7,697 nt of DNA from Desulfurococcales archaeon (GTDB taxonomy: Archaea > Thermoproteota > Thermoprotei_A > Sulfolobales > Desulfurococcaceae). The stretch's first letter is position 1. Each line of letters begins with the position of its first letter. Below are positions 1 to 5,572 of the stretch, piece by piece. The notes under the pieces were generated by a model. It was given only the letters and a program-made list of their open reading frames with translations. It did no database searches and had not been told where the DNA came from. The stretch is taken from positions 1-7,697 of the forward strand of contig WAON01000253.1 in NCBI GenBank assembly GCA_015521265.1, given 5' to 3'. The translations under genes and the position numbers were made by a program.

Positions 1-228
1 GGAATACATGCTTCGAGTATCAGGGAGTTGATCGAAGCCCTAGATCGCGTACCAAGAGATTCAGTAATCTACCATTTAAGGAGAGGCGATATACAGGCGT
101 GGCTGGAACATGTTTATGGTTTAAAAGACCTTGTTGATGAGATAAATGAAGCCGTAGCATCTACAACACCAGTTGATGAAGCCGTTAACATTGTCCGGAG
201 AATTTTAAAGAACTATTTCAATAAATAA
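1..228 (+). CDS. C-terminal end of a DUF5752-like protein (5' truncated by the window)
   Basis: The reading frame is open from base 1 to the TAA at 226-228, so the 75 visible codons are the end of a longer gene. A TTG lies at position 28, but the similarity begins before it, so it is unlikely to be the true start. Visible features are an Ala-Ser-Ser-Ile-Arg-Glu-Leu helix, then an SVIYHL segment, then RRGDIQAWLEHVYG, and a charged helical tail. From memory this order (a Leu/Glu-rich helix, a 'SIyYH' segment, a 'DF..W' segment, 'lG..eLa..I') is the pattern of the DUF5752 family, which is often found near sugar-active enzymes. That assignment is from motif memory, not a search. The function of the family is unknown to me. 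It is followed by a 73-base gap carrying a promoter-like box, so it is probably a separate transcription unit from the glucan genes. Confidence 0.6.
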   Translation, partial: GIHASSIRELIEALDRVPRDSVIYHLRRGDIQAWLEHVYGLKDLVDEINEAVASTTPVDEAVNIVRRILKNYFNK

Positions 229-257
229 CTAGTAACTACTCGCAGGGTACGATTACC

Positions 258-267
258 ATTTTTAATC
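258..267 (+). promoter_or_regulatory. Putative TATA box for the glucan operon
   Basis: The sequence ATTTTTAATC lies 43 bases (from the first T of TTTTTAAT) before the ATG at 302. An archaeal TATA box directs initiation about 25 bases downstream, which puts the predicted start near 288 and gives a leader of about 14 bases. The octamer TTTTTAAT is repeated at nearly the same distance before the gene at 5573. This is prediction from spacing and composition only. Confidence 0.5.
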
Positions 268-301
268 CCGCAGGTAAAGACTCTTAAATGGCGAGGAAGC
301 A

Positions 302-2230
302 ATGGCTAGTGTAAACTTTATATTCACTATACACTTCCACCAGCCCCACGGCCAGTTGAAATGGATTAATGAGAGAATATATGAGAATAGCTATAAGCTA
401 CTCCTAGAAATATTTAAGAAATATGCAGACTTACACTTCACCGTCCACATTAGCGGTCCACTACTCTTATACATGATCGAGAATCACCCGGACTGGCTCG
501 AGGAGATTGCTAAGCTCGGAGACTATGGTACGATAGAATTCCTAGCAGGCAGCCTCGGCGAAGCGATCCTGCCTCTACTACCCTATAGTGATCGCGTGAA
601 CCAGGTTAGGGAGTACATTCGTTTATTCGAGAAATACTTCGGTGTAAAGCCTAGGGGTCTCTGGCTACCGGAGAGGGTTTGGGAGCCTAGTCTACCGGTA
701 CCATTAGCTGAGAATGGTATAGAGTACGTGTTAATAGATGATTCAACATTGTTGAGAGCGGGTCATCCACAAGAAGATGCCTACTATGCATGGATTACCG
801 AGGAAGGAGGTGAGAGAGTCAAGGTATTCTTCATCGAGGCAGGGCTTAGATACGTCCTACCATGGAGTAGTAGCGAGGAAGTATTCAACTACATGATGAG
901 TAGGGCAACGGATAAGGGTGATAGAGTACTAGTATGGGGTAGTGACGCCGAGAAATTTGGTGAATGGGCCGATCCAGGCTGGGCCCGGTGGTGGCTAAAT
1001 GATTTCCTGTCAAAGCTCAGGCTTAGGCGGAATGAGATAAGACTAGTCCACCCAACAGAATATCTTCGGGAACATAGTGTGCGAGGGCTAATCTACCTAC
1101 CCACAGGTAGCTATGATAAAATGCTAGAATGGAGTAATGGGTTCTTCCGAAACTTCCAGTTGAAATATAAGGAAAGCAACAATATGCATAAGAAAATGCT
1201 ATATGTCCGCGGTAAGCTAGTAAAAGCTCCGAGGGTACCGCGGGAAGCATGGATCTTATACTACCTAGCCCAGTGTAATGATGCATACTGGCACGGATTA
1301 TTCGGTGGAATATACCTATCCCACCTGAGACAAGCAATCTACGAGAACCTCATCAAGGCTGAGAAAATAGCTGAAGAAGAGATGGGCTACTATGAAAAAC
1401 ACGAACCAGTAATTAAACGGGTAGACTTCGACTACGATGGTAAAATGGAGATACTGTACGAGTCCAAGAAGCTGAACGCATACTTCAAGCCAAGTGATGG
1501 GGGGACAATGTTTGAACTAGACATTAAGCGGGATGGCTACGAGCACAACCTACAGGATACTATGACGAGATACCCCGAACCATACCTGCACGATTCAGGC
1601 TTTAACCCGGACTGGTATCGCAGGGTTAGTTTGAGAATCCATTTATGGGATCCCTCTACTACACTGCACGACTGGATAAACAATACACCCTTCAAGGACA
1701 ACAGCGATCTAGCGTTGAAAGAGTTTAGCGCATCGATCACTCCAGGCAATGAGTTAATAATGAGAAGCCTAGGCGGATACTATCAGGCCGGAAGCCTAAT
1801 ATCAAGAATACTGGTTGAGAAGAGGATCATGATAAGGGATAATGCTTTATCTACAACCTATGTAATCGAGAATAAAGGCGATAAACCAGTTACAACAAAG
1901 ATCGGGTACGAATACCATCTAGCCCCGAAAATCGATAGAACAGGTAAGGGTGAACCAATAGGATTCGTAGTTAACGGGGAATTCTATACAAGAGATAATG
2001 AATGGGGAGGTATTACGAGGCAAGTAGTGTTCAAAGCACCCGAATACCCAGACGTCAAGCTTACAACTAGGAAAGACGAGATATACTGGATAGCCCCCCT
2101 GAACATGTTGGCAAGGACTGAGAAAGGGTTTAGGCCTATACCGCAGGGTGTAGCGGTGATGATTATCAGGGAGAAAAACCTAGAACCCGGGGATAGAGAA
2201 GAGCTTACTGTAAAACTGGAACTACTATGA
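302..2230 (+). CDS. GH57 4-alpha-glucanotransferase / alpha-amylase-type enzyme
   Basis: A 642-residue protein of glycoside hydrolase family 57, closest in layout to the Thermococcus litoralis 4-alpha-glucanotransferase (about 659 residues) and the Pyrococcus AmyA group. These cleave alpha-1,4-glucan and transfer the segment to another glucan or to water. Conserved GH57 regions are visible: HFHQP at 11-15, GSLGEAILPLLP at 83-94, WLPERVWEP at 121-129 with expected nucleophile Glu124, GSDAEKFGEW at 213-222 with expected acid/base Asp215, and CNDAYWHGLFGG at 325-336. The two catalytic positions match the T. litoralis enzyme (Glu123, Asp214) shifted by one. The barrel and helical domain run to about residue 370, followed by a beta-rich C-terminal part (about 374-642) like DUF1925/DUF1926. 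No signal peptide is visible, so it should be cytoplasmic. The ATG is supported by GAGG at 293-296. Hydrolase versus transferase activity cannot be told from sequence. A GH57 branching enzyme is less likely given the motif matches. Confidence 0.93.
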   Translation: MASVNFIFTIHFHQPHGQLKWINERIYENSYKLLLEIFKKYADLHFTVHISGPLLLYMIENHPDWLEEIAKLGDYGTIEFLAGSLGEAILPLLPYSDRVNQVREYIRLFEKYFGVKPRGLWLPERVWEPSLPVPLAENGIEYVLIDDSTLLRAGHPQEDAYYAWITEEGGERVKVFFIEAGLRYVLPWSSSEEVFNYMMSRATDKGDRVLVWGSDAEKFGEWADPGWARWWLNDFLSKLRLRRNEIRLVHPTEYLREHSVRGLIYLPTGSYDKMLEWSNGFFRNFQLKYKESNNMHKKMLYVRGKLVKAPRVPREAWILYYLAQCNDAYWHGLFGGIYLSHLRQAIYENLIKAEKIAEEEMGYYEKHEPVIKRVDFDYDGKMEILYESKKLNAYFKPSDGGTMFELDIKRDGYEHNLQDTMTRYPEPYLHDSGFNPDWYRRVSLRIHLWDPSTTLHDWINNTPFKDNSDLALKEFSASITPGNELIMRSLGGYYQAGSLISRILVEKRIMIRDNALSTTYVIENKGDKPVTTKIGYEYHLAPKIDRTGKGEPIGFVVNGEFYTRDNEWGGITRQVVFKAPEYPDVKLTTRKDEIYWIAPLNMLARTEKGFRPIPQGVAVMIIREKNLEPGDREELTVKLELL

Positions 2231-2254
2231 ACAAAATGATCAAACAGTATCGTA

Positions 2255-2263
2255 GGGAGGAGG
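2255..2263 (+). promoter_or_regulatory. Strong Shine-Dalgarno that sets the TTG start of glycogen synthase
   Basis: GGGAGGAGG ends 10 bases before TTG at 2274. No ATG or GTG lies in frame at the expected N terminus, and the following residues fit the GT5 family start. The 43-base gap after the GH57 stop has no convincing TATA box, so the two genes are probably cotranscribed. Confidence 0.7.
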
Positions 2264-2273
2264 CTTATCCATA

Positions 2274-3905
2274 TTGAACATCTGGCTGTTAAGCTTCGAG
2301 TCAACATATACGGTTAAAGTCGGGGGACTAGCAGAAGTACCTCCGAGACTCGGGGAAGCCTTGAAGAAACACGGCCATAACGCATACGTTTTAACCCCGA
2401 ACCACGGCTTCACAGAGAAGCTCGGAAGAGATCATTTAGAAGAATTACTATCTATAAACATTAACAACGTAAACCATAAAGTCTACCTATACGATAAACC
2501 CCCAACACCCCATATAATTTTCACTGGAGGAATACTAGATCACCCAGAAGTATACTCGCCCACCCACATGATGGATAAAATAAGAACCTGGAGTATCCTA
2601 GTAAGAATCCTACTAGAGAAAATCAATGAGACAGGGATCGAATGGCCCGACGTAATACATGGCAATGACTGGCACAGCGTACCAGTTATAATAGCAGCTA
2701 AAACCATATTAGAAAAACCCGGTGATAAAAAGAAGTTCATTTATCAAATACATTTACTATCAAGGACCTTGCTGGAATTAGATCAGATTTCCACAGATAT
2801 CGGACTGGACCCGCATATACCTATTAGGGGGATATATGGGTGGAAAACGATCAGGGAATACCATGAGTTATCAAATGGATACGCTGATAGACTAGGAGCT
2901 CTTATAAGTGATAAAACAGTTACTGTGAGCAAGGAGTATATTAAGGAACTTGTTAAAAGGCTTGGCTGGGACCTCGAGAAATACTTCGACTACATACCCA
3001 ACGCTACTACCTGGAAACTACCCGAAATAATCAATTCAGTTATTAGGATCTACCCTGGTATTCTGAGAGAAATCAATATATTTAAACCCAATAACCGTAG
3101 AAGCCTCAGAACCTATACAGAGCTTAAAGCACTAGGTAATATGCCTCAAGACGAGCCGGTTATAACTGATCGAGAATTCCGCGAATTCCTCAAAAGAATA
3201 AGTCTAGACCCATTAATGCCTGATGGTAAGACAAAGCCTTTCATGGCTGAAGGACCCCTAGTAATTATGACTGGTAGACTTGCAAGGCAGAAGGGGGTCC
3301 ATGTATTATTAAAATCGATCGAGGACGTGGTTTTCAACGTGCCGAATGCTAGGATACTCCTGCTACTCCTCCCAGTATGGGGTGAGAGGAGGCTTGCTAG
3401 AGAACTAGTTGAAGCAGTTAGCCTGTATAGGGAAAACCTGAGGGTAATATTTGGTAAAGCGAAGAGCCTCTTCTACCTAGCTCATATATCGAGCGATGTA
3501 ATGGTGATACCAAGCCTCTACGAACCCTTCGGCCTCGTAGCTCTTGAGGGAATGTTAACGGGTAACATGATCGTAGCATCGAGGATCGGGGGCTTAGCGG
3601 AAACAGTAAAAGACATACATACCTATGGCCTCGATGGTACTGGGCTACATGTTGAGCCTGGCGATCCGGTTGATCTAGCCGCGAAGCTATCCGACGCATT
3701 ATTATTCATGGAGACAGGCTACTATGAACCATGGAGTAAGGAGTGGTATAGACTAGTTGAGAGGATAAACGATAAAACACTAAGAAAACTACTATACAGC
3801 AACCCTGAAGCGCCATGGATTATTAGGAAGTCATCACATAATAGAGCCCTAGAATATACCTGGGAGAAATCGGCTAGGAAAGCATTAATGATCTACGCTG
3901 GTTAG
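2274..3905 (+). CDS. glgA: Glycogen synthase, GT5 family
   Basis: A 543-residue glycosyltransferase family 5 enzyme that extends alpha-1,4-glucan from ADP- or UDP-glucose. The start is TTG, because the N terminus then matches the family (beta strand, then KVGGLAEVPP at 15-24, the nucleotide-sugar loop). Other motifs: HGNDWHSVPV at 129-138, YQIHLLS at 157-163 with His160 in the place of the catalytic-site His161 of E. coli GlgA, GRLARQKGV at 334-342 where Arg335 and Lys340 match E. coli Arg300 and Lys305, PSLYEPFGLVALEGM at 413-427 with the E-x7-E pair Glu417/Glu425, and GGLAETV at 439-445. Bacterial GlgA is about 480 residues. The extra length includes a charged stretch between the two Rossmann domains at about 255-325. 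Donor choice is not visible from sequence, and no glgC-like pyrophosphorylase is in the window. It follows the GH57 gene by 43 bases and precedes the PqqD-like gene by 6 bases. Confidence 0.95.
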   Translation: MNIWLLSFESTYTVKVGGLAEVPPRLGEALKKHGHNAYVLTPNHGFTEKLGRDHLEELLSININNVNHKVYLYDKPPTPHIIFTGGILDHPEVYSPTHMMDKIRTWSILVRILLEKINETGIEWPDVIHGNDWHSVPVIIAAKTILEKPGDKKKFIYQIHLLSRTLLELDQISTDIGLDPHIPIRGIYGWKTIREYHELSNGYADRLGALISDKTVTVSKEYIKELVKRLGWDLEKYFDYIPNATTWKLPEIINSVIRIYPGILREINIFKPNNRRSLRTYTELKALGNMPQDEPVITDREFREFLKRISLDPLMPDGKTKPFMAEGPLVIMTGRLARQKGVHVLLKSIEDVVFNVPNARILLLLLPVWGERRLARELVEAVSLYRENLRVIFGKAKSLFYLAHISSDVMVIPSLYEPFGLVALEGMLTGNMIVASRIGGLAETVKDIHTYGLDGTGLHVEPGDPVDLAAKLSDALLFMETGYYEPWSKEWYRLVERINDKTLRKLLYSNPEAPWIIRKSSHNRALEYTWEKSARKALMIYAG

Positions 3906-3911
3906 AGAAGA

Positions 3912-4298
3912 ATGCCCAGAAAAGGTATTAGGATACCGCGTGAAGCCTGGTTAAAATCTAGGCCTATAAGAATAACTGAAGACTATGAATTAGACGAGGA
4001 GGGTAACGCGGTAATACTCGTAGAGATCGAGTATAAGGGCTTAAAGGGTAGGATACTCAAAGCTTTATCATTAACACCACTCCCTAAATATAAGAGGGTA
4101 GTCCTAGACAAGATGGGGACTGAGGTATGGAAGCTCTGCGATGGAAAACACACGGTTGAAGACATTGTGAAACACATGGTGAAGAAGACAGGCATGTCTA
4201 GGAGGAATATGGAGATAGCAGTTTATACCTATCTAAGAATGCTAGTGGAAAAAGGGCTTATCGAAGTAATTATACCGGAAGGGGAAGAACAAGTTTGA
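3912..4298 (+). CDS. PqqD-like small protein
   Basis: A 128-residue protein whose C-terminal two thirds fit the PqqD fold: KRVVLDKMGTEVWKLCDG at 61-78, TVEDIVKHMVKKTG at 81-94, and a last helix YTYLRMLVEKGLIEV at 105-119. This is the family pattern of 'lD..G..vW.l.dG..tv.eI', a helix, and 'L..L...GLi'. Residues 1-60 form a basic start followed by a beta-rich lead (ILVEIEYKG) and LKGRILKALSLTPLPKY, an arrangement I recall from stand-alone PqqD-family proteins. Known PqqD proteins bind a precursor peptide and deliver it to a radical SAM enzyme. No radical SAM gene or precursor peptide is seen here, so that role should not be assumed. The ATG comes 6 bases after the glycogen synthase stop, and its last 4 bases overlap the next gene, indicating cotranscription. 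It is predicted to be cytoplasmic. The family call is moderately firm and the function is unknown. Confidence 0.75.
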   Translation: MPRKGIRIPREAWLKSRPIRITEDYELDEEGNAVILVEIEYKGLKGRILKALSLTPLPKYKRVVLDKMGTEVWKLCDGKHTVEDIVKHMVKKTGMSRRNMEIAVYTYLRMLVEKGLIEVIIPEGEEQV

Positions 4299-5140
4299 AA
4301 ACGATCTCATGGAACCATGTCTCATTAAAACTACCGGAAGACTGGGAGGTAACCAGTGAAGGTGGAACAACGATCAATGGAGTAATAATAGCTGCACCAC
4401 CAGAGGGAGCCAAACTAGAAATATACTGGCGGAGGAGTAAAAGCGGGAAGAAACCATTCAAAGACTATGAATCATACCTATCAAAACTTGAGAAGAAAGG
4501 GTATAATCGCAAGAGTAGGCTGAAAATAAACGTTAAAACACATCAAGGATACATGGACATCTTAACCGGTAAGACAAAAGTATTAACAGCATCATGGAGA
4601 TGCAGTGAAACAGAGAGACTATTCATAACACAAATGGATGGAGTAAAAGCTTCACAAACACTCTTCAGCCAAATACTCTCAGGCATAAACTGTCACCCAA
4701 TCATAAACGAAAAAGTCGAATGGAGATTAATGGGTATTGGGCTGAGACTTTACAGCGGCTATTTCATTGTGGAAAGAGTTTTTAAGATCGGTTTTAGCAT
4801 GGCTTACCTATTATCTAGGGATAAGAAAATACACGTAGTACAATTCGCACTTCCAAGCTACGTAGCCGTTGATAAGGAAAAGTATGGGGAAACTAGGGAG
4901 AGGATAATTAAAAGAATTGTCCCGAGAATGACGATTCTAGAGCCTATCGAGAAAAACAACGTCTCCATATATTATATCCGGCACAAACTAGTAAAGCCGT
5001 TAAAGTATGGAGTACTAGTGGAGAGAGTTAACAAGTGTATTAAGCCGGATTATGTACAGACAACACTGGTTAAAGCACCGGAGAAGAGGCTCGACGAGGC
5101 GGTAGAAATTGCGAGGGATGCCTTCTGCACGGAGTGGTGA
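4295..5140 (+). CDS. Unknown protein with two similar halves and matched cysteine pairs
   Basis: A 281-residue protein I do not recognise. The start TTG at 4295 overlaps the TGA of the preceding gene (TTGA). It is supported by GGAAGGGG at 4278-4285 and by the absence of a better start. The two halves look like diverged copies. Each opens with a Trp (W6, W143) and a short beta strand (VSLKL at 9-13, IGLRL at 148-152). Each then has a strand pair (LEIYW at 41-45, HVVQF at 180-184) and a charged helix (KDYESYLSKLEKK at 56-68, EKYGETRERIIKR at 195-207). Each ends with two cysteines exactly 30 residues apart (C103/C133 and C248/C278). The motif LPEDWEV at 13-19 recalls the start of Mog1/PsbP-like folds, but this is weak. 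No signal peptide or membrane segment is seen, so it is probably cytoplasmic. Position in a glycogen operon is the only functional hint. Confidence 0.85.
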   Translation: MKTISWNHVSLKLPEDWEVTSEGGTTINGVIIAAPPEGAKLEIYWRRSKSGKKPFKDYESYLSKLEKKGYNRKSRLKINVKTHQGYMDILTGKTKVLTASWRCSETERLFITQMDGVKASQTLFSQILSGINCHPIINEKVEWRLMGIGLRLYSGYFIVERVFKIGFSMAYLLSRDKKIHVVQFALPSYVAVDKEKYGETRERIIKRIVPRMTILEPIEKNNVSIYYIRHKLVKPLKYGVLVERVNKCIKPDYVQTTLVKAPEKRLDEAVEIARDAFCTEW

Positions 5141-5492
5141 AAAACAGTACTATATAACAGCAGCTAATGCATTACTAGACCTCCTCAAAGAACAAGGTTT
5201 ATCAATTAATGACTTACTGGAGGCTATGAGGATTGAAGATATAGATGTTTACAATGAGTTGAAGAAAAGACTACTCTATAGGGATAAAGTGGTTGAAGCA
5301 TTTATTGACGGTTTAGATTGGCGTAGAGTAGCGATCCTATTATTCACCGTACAGGCTTTATACATAATTAATCCCTCAGGAATCTATAAAGGATACTTAA
5401 TCACCCCCCTACACGATCAAGTAGTATTTAAGGATAAAATACTCCCATACGGCTTGATCATTCTAGCTAAGAGCTTGAATCAATTGATTTAA
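5109..5492 (+). CDS. Unknown 127-residue helical protein, last gene of the glucan operon
   Basis: I do not recognise this family. The start is uncertain. TTG at 5109 has a GAGGCGG sequence at 5096-5102 at good spacing. ATG at 5118 would remove three residues but has its only GAGG one base upstream. Either start overlaps the previous gene (by 32 or 23 bases), and no later in-frame start precedes the likely core beginning at YYITAANALL. Residues 15-66 look alpha-helical and charged, as in LLDLLKEQGLSINDLLEAM. A hydrophobic stretch RRVAILLFTVQALYII at 72-87 is short for a membrane span and could be a buried helix. The C-terminal part (88-127) mixes short strands and a helix. There is no cysteine. 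The tight coupling to the gene upstream suggests a shared role. The stop is followed by an 80-base gap with a new promoter-like box. Confidence 0.75.
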   Translation: MRGMPSARSGEKQYYITAANALLDLLKEQGLSINDLLEAMRIEDIDVYNELKKRLLYRDKVVEAFIDGLDWRRVAILLFTVQALYIINPSGIYKGYLITPLHDQVVFKDKILPYGLIILAKSLNQLI

Positions 5493-5527
5493 CAAGTAAA
5501 GACTTAACTATAAGGCTAAATAAATAG

Positions 5528-5536
5528 TTTTTAATA
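5528..5536 (+). promoter_or_regulatory. Putative TATA box for the secreted anchored protein gene
   Basis: TTTTTAATA lies 45 bases before the GTG at 5573, which predicts initiation near 5558 and a leader of about 15 bases. It shares the octamer TTTTTAAT with the box before the glucan operon. The T run could also help end transcription of the upstream operon. Confidence 0.5.
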
Positions 5537-5548
5537 GTGCATTCTAAA

Positions 5549-5564
5549 ACCATTAAGAAATGGT
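5549..5564 (+). repeat. Short perfect inverted repeat at the predicted start site
   Basis: ACCATT, a 4-base AAGA spacer, and AATGGT form a perfect 6-bp inverted repeat. It is centred about 24 bases downstream of the TATA centre, at the predicted transcription start, and its right arm overlaps the ribosome binding site GGTGAT at 5562-5567. It could be an operator for a dimeric repressor, an RNA hairpin, or chance. Confidence 0.4.
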
Positions 5565-5567
5565 GAT
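5562..5567 (+). promoter_or_regulatory. Shine-Dalgarno that sets the GTG start at 5573
   Basis: GGTGAT matches the archaeal anti-Shine-Dalgarno end of 16S rRNA and sits 5 bases before GTG at 5573. From that codon the protein opens with a well-formed signal peptide, which supports the choice. Confidence 0.65.
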
Positions 5568-5572
5568 AGTAA

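Noticed and set aside
133..179. Two GTTGATGA copies 39 bases apart, suggesting C/D box RNA boxes
   Set aside because: No CUGA D boxes lie at the right spacing, the C-box purine is missing, and the copies encode a repeated Val-Asp-Glu type stretch in the truncated gene.
288..290. ATG upstream of the GH57 start
   Set aside because: It is out of frame with the GH57 gene and runs into a stop after eight codons. The ATG at 302 has a suitable GAGG and matches the family N terminus.
1023..1337. Minus-strand open frame of 104 codons inside the GH57 gene
   Set aside because: It lies wholly within a gene with clear family motifs, and its translation is low in charged residues and has no recognisable domain. 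The same applies to the other minus-strand frames within 1537-7260.
1984..2307. Minus-strand frame of 107 codons crossing the end of the GH57 gene
   Set aside because: The product is Ser/Leu-rich with no motif or ribosome binding site, and it mirrors the two real genes on the + strand.
5322..5370. Possible membrane helix in the 127-residue protein
   Set aside because: The hydrophobic stretch is only about 16 residues, starts with two Arg and includes polar Gln and Thr. A buried helix fits as well, so no membrane location is claimed.
5494..5505. Short AAGT/ACTT hairpin just after the operon stop, considered as a terminator
   Set aside because: Only 4 bp of AT-rich stem with no following T run directly attached. 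It is not distinguishable from chance.
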